Assembly: GCA_024741835.1 (NCBI GenBank)
Contig: JAENRP010000257.1
Span: 35,185 to 65,522 of the forward strand
Length of the DNA stretch: 30,338 nt
Direction: 5' to 3'
Source of the DNA: Diplocarpon mali
Lineage: Eukaryota > Ascomycota > Leotiomycetes > Helotiales > Drepanopezizaceae
Part shown: positions 1-10,983 of the stretch, piece by piece
Numbering within the stretch: the stretch's first letter is position 1
Layout of the letters: every line of letters begins with the position of its first letter
Notes under the pieces: model-generated
Databases searched by the model: none
What the model saw: the letters and a program-made list of their open reading frames with translations, nothing else
What the model was told of the DNA's origin: nothing
Position numbers and translations under genes: made by a program

Positions 1-941
1 AGATATATAGGTAACTATTCCAAGATAATGTGCTGTTGGCCTCAACTCTTAGAGCCGCATCGTGACGAAGGCCCATGAGTAGCAGATGAGATGAGGTTGA
101 GACTGAAGATGGAGAAGGAGATGGAGATGGATTGAGAAATGAAAATATCAACTGAGATATAAGTATGGAGACAAAAAGGTGTTGACATAAGCATGGAGGT
201 AGACAAGTCACACTACTCACGCGTTGGTCTTGGCATCCATGGCTTCGTTGGTCGCGTCAACCCTCACCTCGCTACTCCCACTATCTTCATCATCCACCAC
301 ATCCACAACCACAACTACGATCGCTACCACAACCACAGCCACAACTACACAATACCAACATCTGCTTGGACTCAGCTCTCTTTGATACCAATGAGAAGTC
401 TTGCAGCTGCGTACTCCTGGGGCTTTCGAAGGTAGGCCTACGGTGACGCAGACATGCCTTTTTCAACCCAGCCACAGCGCGAATCGCACACCGTGGCTGG
501 CTACGTTACAGACAGCTAATTCCTAAGTCTGCTATTATGCTTGCCTTTTCTTTCTCTTCCAGTCTCTGGAAATTGCGCGTTCTCTTTCATTCTTCATCAC
601 TCTCCCTCACTTCATTGCAAACTGCAAACAGTTGCCGTTTCAACTCATCCATTCACTTGCCTCGAGTTCGCTGAACTGGCCGAAAACTCCACTGTCTTCT
701 TTCTCCGTCCTAATTCTGCTCCATCATCTACCTCCTTATCACACACCACCGCACTCTTAACGACTACAACTACTGACAACTTCGCCTGCTAGATCTGGCA
801 CTGGTAGAGATCTGCAGGACCTGTCTGCGACACCTGCCGCTTGTCGGCATACCGATAGCACATCGTAGTGCTGCTTCGGAACCCCAACACCGGTTCTTGG
901 TTCGCATATCATCTGCGGTCGCCATATGAGAATTGGTAGCC
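1..941. other. Upstream region of the RdRP gene, no convincing gene
   Basis: No reading frame here looks like a real protein. The stretch has a purine-rich GAGATG-type simple sequence near 88-140 and a CCACAA/CAC-rich stretch near 291-350 that yields His-rich or Cys/Gly-rich artefact peptides. Positions 541-780 are pyrimidine-rich with many CTC/TTC runs, which is usual for fungal promoters and 5' leaders, so this is probably the promoter and 5' UTR of the plus-strand RdRP. No specific regulatory site is called. Confidence 0.5.
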
Positions 942-3900
942 ATGTCTCTCACCGAGCAGCATGCTCGCAGCGCTCAGCATTCCAGCAGTCCGAGGTCAAA
1001 CTCGGCAAGCACCCGACGTTCAAAAGACCATTCTCGTGTCACCCGCCCGGTTCGGAACGTAGGTGGGGGAGTTGGAGGCGGAGACATCCTACAAGTGCCT
1101 TTACTGAGACCGGAGTACTCGTGGATGCAGCACGATGAAGTGTCCGTCAGACTAGGAAGGGTCCAGCACTCAGAGACGACTTACAATCTGTGGAGAATCT
1201 TCAAACAGTATGGCGATATTTCTACTATCGACCTGTTCGAGAGCGCTGGTCAAAGAGACGGCAACGCCAGAATCAAGTATGCGCCTCCTCCAAACACACC
1301 TTTCTGGTCTTCAGGGACCCATGTCATCACCGCAGAAAATGAGCCCTCCCGGCAATACATAGTCTCCGTAGATATCGAAAGACAAAGACGATCTCATCTA
1401 ATTCGAAGTCCTATCAGACCGCATATCAGTTACGAGCCACGAATGACCCTGTATGCTTCCGCCATCCGCTTCGGTGTCATGGTCACGCCTGAGTCCTTAA
1501 TGGTGCTGCGTTCTGTTTACCCCATGGCACATCATGACACTCAACTTGTTGTCGACCTCTACAAGAAAAGAATCACGGCCACTTTCAGCTATAAATTTTT
1601 GGACCCACACAACCCCGCATCCGATTGCAATCGTGTGAACAAGTACATGTTCCAAATCCCATTTAGTCAGTTGAAAATGATCAGGCGCATGGACAGCGAT
1701 GCAAAGTTCAGTCTCATCATTTCTCTTGACTCCCCCCCGTTGTTCTTCCGGAGATTGGAAGAGACCAGGGGAACTCATTCAGATGTTTCGTTGCAGTGGA
1801 AGGCATGGGATACATGGTACCGACAAACTGATATTGTTCTCGACCCACGATCTCTTCAAAAGCAAAAGGTCACTCTCCCCAAGAGCCAAGCTCTCATTGA
1901 TATTGGCCGTTGGACGTCCTATGTTTTTGAGTTCTCGCGATCAGAGAATCTTGACACCATCTATAAGAACGTGAAAGAAGCGCTGCAGGATCACAACATC
2001 GAGATCTCTGCCGGGGCTCAGATAAGCTGCGCACCTGTGCAGCCGCCAATCGTTTGGTCCTTGTTGAGTGACACTCCGCGCTCGGAAAACGCGTCTGCAG
2101 ATCTCCAGTATTTACAAGGAAGCGCGAGAGCGACTAATCTTCCATTCGAAGTACGCTATCAGTTGGAGGTTTGCATATCTCGCGGAATCATAAACGAATA
2201 CAACATTACTCTACCGTTCGTGGCAAAGCTCGCCGCAATCGTGTCTCAAGATGCAATCAAGGCTCGCAACATACTTGAGTACATTGCTGGACAAGAGAAA
2301 CGGATTTATGACCCTATGACAATATTTGAGGATCAGAATGCTTTGACTTTTACTGCAAAGACCGAGATACCTCATTACTGCGCGTATTCTCGGAAGGTCA
2401 CAATCACTCCATCCACAATATACTTCAGTTCCCCAACTGTTGAAACGACAAATCGGGTTCTCAGACATTACGCTAGAGAAAACCGAGAAGGTCGCTTCCT
2501 TCGCGTCCAATTTACTGATGAGTTAGAAGAGGGGGCCATCAATTCATCTGCTGAAACAACAAAGAATGACGAGCTCTACACCCGCGTATATCGTACGCTC
2601 TTCAACGGTATCCAGATCGGTGATCGTCATTATCAGTTTCTCGCCTTTGGAAACTCTCAATTTCGAGAGAATGGTGCATATTTTTTCTGCCCTACTGATC
2701 ATCTTTCATGCCAAGATATTCGCAATTGGATGGGCAACTTCTCTCACATTGCAGTCGTAGCCAAGTACGCTGCTAGACTCGGCCAGTGCTTCTCCACGAC
2801 GCGAGCCATCAACGGCCTCTCGAAGCCTGACATTGTCAAGATTGCCGACGTGGAGAATCATAGCTATACTTTTACAGATGGCGTAGGCAAGCTTAGCCCG
2901 TTTCTTGCTCAGATGATTGCTGCTGAGCTTGGGCTTAAATCTAATACGGTTCCATCTGCCTTCCAGTTCAGGCTCGGTGGGTGCAAAGGCATCCTTGTGG
3001 TTTGGCCAGAGGCCAAGGAAAGGGAAGTCCATATCCGCAAGAGTCAGCAGAAGTTCACCGCTACGTATAACGGCCTTGAAATTATTCGGTGTGCTCGTTT
3101 CTCGTGTGCTACGTTGAATCGACAGACGATAACCATCTTGTCATCCTTGGGAGTTCCTGACAAAGTCTTCGTCAAGATGCTGACTGAACAGCTCGAAAAT
3201 TATCAAACTGCCATGAGCAATGACGATGTAGCCGTGAGCTTATTGCTGAGATATATTGACGAAAACCAAATGACTATCAATATCGCTACTATGATCCGGA
3301 ATGGTTTCATGGCAGAAAAAGATCCGTTTGTACTCTCTCTCCTTCATCTATGGAGATCTTGGTCTATCAAGCTTCTCAAGGAGAAAGCAAAGATCATTGT
3401 CGAGAATGGCGCGTTTGTCTTGGGCTGCGTTGATGAGACTGGCACGCTCCGAGGTTATAAGGATCCAACTTCCACTTCTTCCCAGGGTGATCGGTGCACT
3501 GAAGAAGAATTGCCTCAAATTTTCCTCCAAGTTCCTGACAAGGACGATCCCAATCGCTACAACGTCATTGAGGGTATTTGCTTGGTTGGCCGAAACCCAT
3601 CGCTACATCCGGGTGACCTCAGAGTTGTGCAAGCTGTCAATATTGTAGCCCTCCACCATCTACGAGACGTCGTGGTGTTCCCTTTACATGGAGATCGCGA
3701 TCTTCCCAGCATGTGCTCAGGTGGAGACCTCGACGGCGATGACTTCTTCGTAATCTGGGAAACGGCTTTACGGCCCCCGGAATGGAACTGTCCACCTATG
3801 AATTATTTTGCGCCAAACCCAAGGGAGAACAAACGACCCGTGCAAATCACTGATTTGATGAAGTTCTTCGTTCGCTTCATGAAGAACGACTCTCTTCCTA

Positions 3901-5703
3901 CGATTGCACATGCACATCTATGTCAATCTGACCTGACAAATGCCGGTGTGAAGGGTGCAGAATGTGAGTATTATCAAGCCTCCTTTTCTAATTACTCCTC
4001 TCTTTTGATATTTTCCAACTATCACCCAGAGCCTGCAAATACCAGTAATAGTAAATAAGTCCCTGCCTGCTTGGTACGCCTGTCTCTGTATAGCTCTTAT
4101 AGGGTTGATGATAGCACAGAAGGAGCAAACAGCCAGGTCTAGCGATGTTCCTTTCTCTTTGTCCTCGTGATTCTCCTATTCCCTCGAAGAAGGTCTGCCT
4201 AACCGAAGCTGATCTCCACTAGGTCTTGAGCTTGCCAAACTTCACTCTAAGGCTGTCGATTATGTCAAGACTGGTCAGGCTGCTGAAATGCCCAAGATTC
4301 TCCGGCCTAAGAAATGGCCTCATTTTATGGAGAAGAAATACAAGCCTCAAAGCCAACAATACCATTCGGATAAGGTTCTTGGTCAGCTATACGATAAGGT
4401 TCAAATGGTTGATTTCGTTCCCCAATATGAAGGGCCATTTGATAAGCGTATCCTGAGAGCTTACAAATTGGACGACGCTTTGTTAAAATCAGCAAGACAA
4501 GTCAAATCGAAGTATGATATCGCAATGAAGCGGCTAATGGCCCAACAAGAAATTAAAACTGAATTCGAAATTTGGTCGACCTTTGTGCTATCTCGACCAC
4601 GGGTTGGTAGTGACTACAAAGTGCAAGAAGAGATTGCAAGGCTCTCTGATGCATTAAAGGATCAGTTCCGAGCCGAATGTATAAGCAAGGCCGGTAGCAA
4701 GGAGTTTGCACTTCTCGGCCCGTTTGTCGCAGCTATGTACAAGGTCACCAAAGAGGAACTAGATATTGCTCTCAACGAGTGTCGCTCTACTAGACTGGTC
4801 GGTGGTCGACCAGTTCCGCTGCGCAAGATGGAACCCAAATACATGCCGCTGATCTCATTTCCTTGGATATTCGAAAAGGAGCTGGGTCGCATTGCTACTG
4901 GGATGGATACATCCGAAGATTTCGAGGATTTGGGACTCGCGGCCTTGGTTCTCAAGGAGCCTGGACAATCACGGAAGCGTGGTGTTGGAGTAGCCGCCGA
5001 GGATGACTATATTACGCGAGAGGACGGGGTCCTCATTCACCGCGGAGAGGAACTTGACCTCTTTCACCAGATGTCTGACTCCGAGAACGACGCAGACGAG
5101 AGCGATTTTGATGAGAGCCGTCTAGGACGGGCTTACGATGATCATCGAATGACTGTGGGTCGAACCGGCGAGGTCGTTCTGGCTACAGAATTCGAATTTT
5201 CCGACTCTCCGCGGCCTGACATGAATGGCGGAACCGGAGTGGAAGATGTAGTTCCTCAAATGGTGCTAGACGGTCTGATTGGCCCCCAAGAGACTGCGAT
5301 GCAAGCTCACAACTCTGATCCAGCAGTATCAGGTTTAGATTTCGATAATACGCGCAATAGCTCCCGTGACGAATCCAACCTAGGTATTATTACTACCGAG
5401 GATTCGCCTCTTAGTAGCAATGACGAGGCGAATCATGGCTTGGATCATAATGGCATGGCCGAGCCTGGATACGATTCCACGGGGCATGAGGAGGTGCAAG
5501 AAGAAGTTATTGAATTCGAGGTGAAGGAGTCACCCCTCGAAAAGTTAGCGAAAATGGTTGGCGGAAATGTACCATCTTCCCAGCCTACTCTCTCCAAGGA
5601 GTTGCTGGTTGACAAATATGAGGAGCAAGGAGAAGATGTTGTCGTCGAGCTAGTCGTCAAGGAATCCTCCTTGGAGAAGCTGGCGCGTATGATGGAATCC
5701 TGA
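942..5703 (+). CDS. RNA-dependent RNA polymerase of the RNA-silencing pathway (SAD-1/Rdp1-like), two exons, 1500 aa
   Basis: Cellular RdRP that copies single-stranded RNA into double-stranded RNA for Dicer. Exons are 942-3963 and 4223-5703. The 259-nt intron has donor GTGAGT and acceptor CACTAG, and the splice rebuilds Cys1008 and joins GAEC to LELAKLHSKAVDY, a strongly conserved RdRP block. The start is the first ATG in the open frame; an upstream in-frame TTG at 933 is ignored. Visible parts: an RRM-like segment from about residue 66 (NLWRIFKQYGDISTIDLFE); the RdRP core from about 488 to 1080; the catalytic loop CSGGDLDGDDFF with Asp929, Asp931 and Asp933; then an acidic, probably disordered C-terminal third. 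DLDGD instead of DYDGD places it with SAD-1/RRP-3/Rdp1 and not with QDE-1. The C-terminus holds two copies of a 19-residue motif (see findings). The frame is intact and the protein looks functional. Which of the fungal paralogues it is cannot be settled by eye. Confidence 0.96.
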
Positions 5704-6153
5704 GATTTCACACATCTTCACAAAGCGCGAATAGGTCCGAAGGCCAACAGGTTGCATTTTCAATCTGTTCGACTATTTTTCCCGCACTTTATGATGGCGG
5801 CGGCAGTCGGCATTGGGCGGTACAATGAGCATTTAATCTTATGGGAGGTGCATAGATACCAGGTCTGGCGTTGATTTTCACGGGTGGGAGGTCACGGTAT
5901 TGATGTACGAGATAGACACCATGAGAACTCGAATCAATGCGGAAACGATGACTTTTTTTGCCGCTTGATCCTGTGCCAGGTGACTCCCTGCCTTTCACCT
6001 CCTTCTCTCTTACGCACCTGTTATTCCGAGTGGGAATCAGATTGGCGGCCTTGTGGCTCACTTCTCACGAATGCGATTTGTCGCAGCCTCAAGGTATCGC
6101 GGCAGCTGCTTCATGCCCAGCCCTCCGGCTTTACCCAGGAACGAAGCATTGAT
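5704..6153. other. Downstream/intergenic region
   Basis: This holds the 3' side of the RdRP gene. On the minus strand a short open stretch (5789-6061) has a consensus-like donor CAG/GTGCGTAAG at about 6024-6032 (minus strand), which could belong to a terminal exon of the doubtful minus-strand gene at 6154-6964. No complete exon chain could be built, so no gene is called. Confidence 0.35.
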
Positions 6154-6964
6154 TCAAGTATCCGGGATAAGACTCAATAAACCGACATGCTCAGAAGTTC
6201 GGCTGCTATTGGGGACGGGAAGTTGTCTCGGCTTGACTTTGCTCTTGGCATTTGCCGAGCGGACAACGCGCCTGGCACCTCTGTCTCCTTCTTTGTCTTC
6301 TCCAAGGTTACGGTAGAGGAAGAGAGGGATGTTGACGTTATCCCATGTGCGTTCGGCGGCTGCGGCTGCGGACCACTCGCCTTGATCCAGATTCTCGAAG
6401 CCCGGTTTGGGTGAAAAAGGGCATGGCTCGGAGTCCAGCAGCGCATGGTCTGGTACGGCGAGCATCGGGAGCACTGGCTGCAGCGGCTCCAGCATAGCAC
6501 AAAGATCCTCAACTGTACTTGGCCGACGCTCAGCGAACAAGTCAGAGTCAACAAGCGAGCTGCCCCTTTTCTCTGGGTCACGTGGCGCCAGTTGTATCCC
6601 CGAGGCTAGGTTCTGCTGAGGGTCCTTCGCCTTTCCACCTGGGCTTAGGGTTGTCATACATGACAGATATCTCAAGACTCTACGATGTTTGGGTTTCTCG
6701 TCTTCAAACGCTTTTCAGCTCCAGCTTGGTCGACTTGCTGTAGCACGCTAACCACCTAGGGTCGGGTCTGGCCTTCATGGCATTCGAAAGACTTGAAGTT
6801 GAAGGGCTTCGACAGGCGGGATCGGAATGGGCTCTCATGCCTGGTTGACGTTTGAGAGAATCTAGAAATGATATGCCTGGGTATAAAGACGACCAAGGAG
6901 GCTCCTGTGGCCCGAAGGCTGGGTTTTCAGACCGCCGATTCACCAAGTCGTCTTCAAACGTCAT
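6154..6964 (-). CDS. Doubtful hypothetical protein on the minus strand, frame broken near 6712
   Basis: Not recognised. Two minus-strand open stretches look protein-like and abut each other: 6964 down to 6704 (starts MTFEDDLVNRRSENP) and about 6711 down to 6154 (contains KAFEDEKPKHRRVL and RPSTVEDLCAMLEPLQPVLP). They are in different phases. The phases would merge if the TTTT run at 6712-6715 had one base fewer, so this may be a homopolymer sequencing error, a real frameshift pseudogene, or two exons whose intron was not found; no good donor/acceptor pair is visible. The second part is rich in Pro, Ala, Glu and Lys and has no domain or membrane segment that I can name. If real, it is transcribed divergently from the GST gene. 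Confidence 0.33.
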
Positions 6965-7096
6965 TCGGCTTGTCAGCTCAGGACCCCACCACAGCTAAGT
7001 GGAAATCAATAAATTGGCTTCTCTACCCTTTTGCTCGATAACCTAACCGTACACCTATTGGTTCCTTCTTTTGGGAGATTCAGTCCATAATCCAAT
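6965..7096. promoter_or_regulatory. Short interval upstream of the GST gene, possibly bidirectional
   Basis: 132 bp separate the ATG of the doubtful minus-strand gene from the GST ATG at 7097. No TATA box or known site stands out. It must hold at least the 5' leader of the GST gene; the bidirectional reading depends on the minus-strand gene being real. Confidence 0.3.
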
Positions 7097-7900
7097 ATGC
7101 CTCATACTCTGACTTACGGCACCGAGAGTGCAGCCAACAAGGCGATTGGTGGAGTTCCTACGATCCACTACTTCGACTTTCAGTCCCGGGGACGAGGACA
7201 AGCCGTCCGACTGATGCTCATTGTATGAGACTCTCTCTTTCGACCAGCGTGAACGGGAGCTGAATACGTTTATTGCAGGACGCTGGTGCTGCATACAAAG
7301 ATATTCGATATACTTTCGACGAATGGCCAGAACACAAGCGCAGCGGGCCTCTTGCCGAGAAGAACCCAACAGGCAAAATCCCTATCGTCGAGATGCCCGG
7401 TGGTAAAATTCTCACTCAGAGCTATGCCATCCTCAGACACTGGGCCAGGCAAATGGGCGGGTACGACGGGAAGACCGAGGATGAGAAGTACTGGGTCGAT
7501 GCTATCACAGATATTGTCATTGACTGTCAGTATCCCTCCTCCCGCAGACATGCACGTAAATTGACGTCCACAAGGGCGAACTCTCTTCATCGCAGCATTC
7601 TTCTCCGAAAACCAGCAAGTCGACTACCCGAAGCACCAGCAAGGGGACCGAGCCAAATACCTACAGGCTATCGAGACCCACCTGAAGGGTTCGGATATCT
7701 CTCGCAGGGGACCATTTGTCGCTGGGGACGAGATCACTTACGCCGATTTGGTCCTCTTCCAATTGCTGCACGACGAGAATCTCATACAGGATGGAAGAAA
7801 GGGGCTCCAGGGGTACCCGAGATTGGTGCAGCTGGTTGACGCGGTTCTGAACCGACCGAACATCAAGAAGTTCTTTGATAGTGATGCGTATCTGGGCTAG
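7097..7900 (+). CDS. Glutathione S-transferase, sigma-like, three exons, 232 aa
   Basis: Cytosolic GST-type enzyme that conjugates glutathione to electrophiles, or acts as a prostaglandin-synthase-like or detoxification enzyme. Exons: 7097-7222, 7279-7525, 7575-7900. Intron 1 (56 nt) has GTATGA...GCAG with a CTGAA branch region. Intron 2 (49 nt) uses the less usual donor GTCAGT and acceptor ACAAG, and the splice creates the Trp of DWRTLF. The N-terminal thioredoxin-fold domain starts around residue 20 with IHYFDFQSRGRGQAVRL; Tyr25 lines up with the catalytic Tyr of sigma/alpha/mu/pi enzymes. NPTGKIPIVE (cis-Pro loop) and TQSYAILRHWA (the SNAIL-like glutathione-binding motif, about residues 88-98) follow. 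The all-helical C-terminal domain includes FVAGDEITYADLVLFQLL. The length is typical. The exact class and substrate cannot be assigned from sequence alone. Confidence 0.93.
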
Positions 7901-8587
7901 AAAACAGGGAAGCCGGGAGCTTGGAGCGACCCTGAAGCAAGCGGAGTCTGACAAAAATTGGCCGCACGGTTTGCTCCGAAGCAAGTGAGATGTCGTATCG
8001 TAGGTGCTGGCCGGTCGCCAGGTGCTTTGTAGGATTCTTCGTGTGTAGCTCGCGAATGGATGTATACAGCCATTAGGATGAACGAGACGACTGCGCTGTA
8101 TCCTGCTGGAGTACTGTCGTCTCGCATCGCGCGTAATGGAGGCGGAGGGGATGCTCTTTGCACTGTAGCCCAGGCTTGATGATAGAGAACCATTCGGTCT
8201 TTAGAACCTGCATGTCAGTACCTTGATAGTGCTGCTCCCTTTGTAACGTCGTTCTTTTCCTTTTCCACTTGGAGATAGAGAAAAACACAGCGGTGGTTCC
8301 TTGGGCCGGGTTGCTCTCGAATGAACAAAGACGGACGAGAAAGAAGTCTCAAGTGCGGATGTTTGGACCCTCAGCCTGAGGCGCCCCGGCTACTATTTTA
8401 TTGCCGGTGCAGGTTCAAAGCTCCCGGTAGTAAGTAGGTGAACCTCGTTACCCCGACACATCTCACGACGCACAGCTCAGAGTTCACAACGCATACACAT
8501 CAATTGGACCTTGCCTCTGCAACCTCATCTACTCAGTATATCGGTCAAGGAGACCTGCAACCTGCCATCTATAACATCCCGACCCTG
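7901..8587. other. Intergenic region between GST and AIM11
   Basis: About 690 bp that would hold the GST 3' UTR and the AIM11 promoter/5' leader. The AIM11 reading frame stays open upstream to 8438 without an ATG, but that part is Thr/His-rich and looks like untranslated leader. No RNA gene or repeat was seen. Confidence 0.45.
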
Positions 8588-9220
8588 ATGGTCTTTCAAC
8601 AGCTCCCCGCCATGACCGAGCCACTGTCAACCGCAGCTCCCCCAACTCCCCCAGCTTCCCGAGCCGCAGAACCAGATTCATCCTTCTTCTCGCAGCGTTC
8701 GCGGCGTCAATTGGGTCTCTTCGCCGCAGGCGCTGGCTTCTTTCTACTCTCCTCCGCCATCACACGAAGATCAATCGTACGTCGACAGAGAGCCTTGGTA
8801 CCCAAGTTCTACCAACCGAGCAACCGCGTCGGACCCGAGATCAATGGCGCCCTGGAAGCCGCTGAAGCTCTGGCCATTGCTACGATCAACGTCGCTAGTG
8901 TGGGTATCATGGCAACGGGGGGCCTCTTGTGGGCTTTCGACATCAGTTCGCTGGATGATATGAAGAGAAAGGTAAGGAGGAACATGGGGGTGGATGTCAA
9001 CCGAACAGATCAGGACGCAGAGGAGGAGATAGAGGAGTGGTTCGCTACTGTGTTGTCGAGGAAGGAGTTCAAGATACTGCGAGGGGATCATGGTATTAAA
9101 GACCAGGACCTAGAAACCATCAAGAAGAGGGGCGAGGGTCGCGCCAAGAAGGACGAGAGCCCTGAGAAGACGGACGAGGGCCAGGAAAAGAGGAATGAGA
9201 GCTCGGAAAATAAATCATAA
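8588..9220 (+). CDS. AIM11: AIM11 family protein (altered inheritance of mitochondria protein 11), single exon, about 210 aa
   Basis: Fungus-specific small membrane protein; the yeast gene was named from a mitochondrial-inheritance phenotype and its biochemical role is unknown. Family signatures are clear: RRQLGLFAAGAGFFLLSSAI (first hydrophobic segment, about residues 37-56), PKFYQPSNR, then a second hydrophobic segment AIATINVASVGIMATGGLLW running into FDISSLDDMKRKVRRNMG, the most diagnostic block. Two ATGs are possible, 8588 and 8612; the first gives 210 aa and the second 202 aa, and neither has decisive context. The last about 35 residues are an unusually charged Lys/Glu tail made of degenerate 7-8-residue units (DESPEK, DEGQEK, NESSEN), probably a lineage-specific expansion. 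No intron is needed. Confidence 0.9.
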   Translation: MVFQQLPAMTEPLSTAAPPTPPASRAAEPDSSFFSQRSRRQLGLFAAGAGFFLLSSAITRRSIVRRQRALVPKFYQPSNRVGPEINGALEAAEALAIATINVASVGIMATGGLLWAFDISSLDDMKRKVRRNMGVDVNRTDQDAEEEIEEWFATVLSRKEFKILRGDHGIKDQDLETIKKRGEGRAKKDESPEKTDEGQEKRNESSENKS

Positions 9221-9811
9221 CCAGAGCCAGCCAGGCCAGAAAACAACAGCGATGGCGAGATATTGCCCTGGCCGATGTGCACTCGGACCGGCACTGGGGG
9301 GGTTTTGGATGGCTGAAGCTCCTTACAGACCATGGCGCCGAGGGCGCCTGGAATCTCCTCTCCCAAAAGACGTACCAACGTACTATAGCACCCAAATGTC
9401 ACGATCAATTTCCGCGGCCTCGCAGATTCGAGGAGGCGACGGGCGCTCTCGGGCCACCGTGGGCACCAAACACTCAGGGCGGCTGGTCCTCTACGCCTGA
9501 CGGTTGGTCTCAGTGGTTTGGGTGCTCTTGGTGTTTTCCTCCCGTGGCTATCCTCACCTGGGTTAGAACTCACTGGGCTTTGTATCACCAGGCGAACGGC
9601 ATTCTCACGAATGCTACCAGGTCCTCAGCAACCAGGAAGCGGGAACGAGCATGTCATCCTCTTGCACAAGAGCGACGCGTTTCCTGAGCCTTTTGGTTCC
9701 ATGTCCCTCCGCATGAGTCCACCGCCTGACATCTTCAGCTGCCCCGTGTCGGTGCTGGAGCACGTTCTTGTTTTGCACGCATTGAAATGGCGATAGCAGG
9801 GTGAGGAGTTT

Positions 9812-10301
9812 GTAGTGCCGTCTCGCACGACAAGTAGCAAGGGAGATTGTAGCAATGCATTTCCTAGGTGACATGTCAGCAAAGCTGAGACTAGCAACGA
9901 ATGCCCACGGCGTCGCCCTGCTTGATGGTCCCTCGACAGATTTGAAGCACCATACCAGCTTAACGGCAAATGATATGGATATGGGGAGGGGGGATCTAAA
10001 GCCGAAAGAAATGCAAGTCCAACAAAGCCCGGTACTGGTCGTCTCGCTACCATCTGACGGTTCCAGTCGCGAGTCCTCACTTGCGCGAGATGAGTCGGCC
10101 GCCGATGAGCTCCGGGATGCTCTTTTCGCGGACATGCGTGCTCCTGAGATCCATCTGCAATACAATCTGCTGCGGTTAAGACTCTCCTCTCCGGGCACCC
10201 CGGCCGGTTGGCTCTGCATTTTCTGCCGCTCTCCTGAGGCTTGCCAGAGACGCCACTTATGTATATATCCGTCAATAACAAGCCCGTCGACAGGTCCGTA
10301 A
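9812..10301 (+). other. Possible exon or chance open frame
   Basis: An open stretch on the plus strand runs from about 9812 to the stop ending at 10301. Its middle part is protein-like (for example DELRDALFADMRAPEIHLQY). A candidate upstream exon ends with EHVLVLHALKWR near 9793, but I could not find a convincing splice pair joining them, and an overlapping open frame exists on the other strand. Not recognised; listed so that it can be tested with transcripts. Confidence 0.18.
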
Positions 10302-10890
10302 AATCAAAGTTTCGGTAGCGGAGGCTCTCTTGGCACGGACATACTATCAGACACCTTGACTCCTATGGCCTTGTACGAGTTTAAGCAGCGGTCTAAAACT
10401 ACTTGACGTGAGCAGATGGACAGTGTCAAGTAGACCTATCTCAGGTAGAGATATGAATGCAATGCCGTGCCGAACGTTGATATCTATCGTGTCGCACGGA
10501 AGAGAACAGCGCGCCGGCAGCTGTGCCGTGTTGCCAGGGGGTCTGGGCCGAGGGAGGGCGCGTGGAGTCACTCCCATCACTAGGTTTCCAAGCCGTTGTC
10601 TAGCAAACTATGGCATCCGAGCCGACTCGGCGTCGAGGACAGTAGCGAACGCGAATACTCGCTCGGCGACATGATTTCGCCAGACCAGCCGAGCTCGCGG
10701 GGGGCCTTTGCCACGGCGATTTTGAAGCAGGGTGTTGGATTCCTCGCCGGGAGATTCCAGTGACCGCGCAGCGAGACGGCCGTCTGCGAAACAGGTGGTG
10801 CCGGGGGGGTACGAGTCGGAGGATGATTCTCGTGGGATGTGGCGCTCCGATGTCGAGAGTCTGCCGTGGAGTTTCCGATACAGACGGCAG

Positions 10891-10945
10891 AGGTTCGCCA
10901 GAGGTTCGGCGGAAGTTCGGCGGAGGTCCGGCGGAGGCTCCCCGG
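10891..10945. repeat. 11-bp minisatellite, five units
   Basis: Five head-to-tail 11-bp units (10891, 10902, 10913, 10924, 10935) of the form AGGTTCGGCGG, the outer ones more diverged. On the minus strand the units encode runs like RRTSAEP in more than one frame, which is why several artefact open frames overlap here. Confidence 0.85.
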
Positions 10946-10983
10946 CTCTGCCCATAAACGGAATACCTGATCGTCCGTGGTTT

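Noticed and set aside
193..435. 80-aa His/Asn-rich open frame at the left edge
   Set aside because: Made by a CAC/CCACAA low-complexity tract; no support as a protein.
942..5703. Naming the RdRP qde-1
   Set aside because: QDE-1-type enzymes carry DYDGD in the catalytic loop; this protein has DLDGD and an RRM-like N-terminus, which fits the SAD-1/RRP-3/Rdp1 side better.
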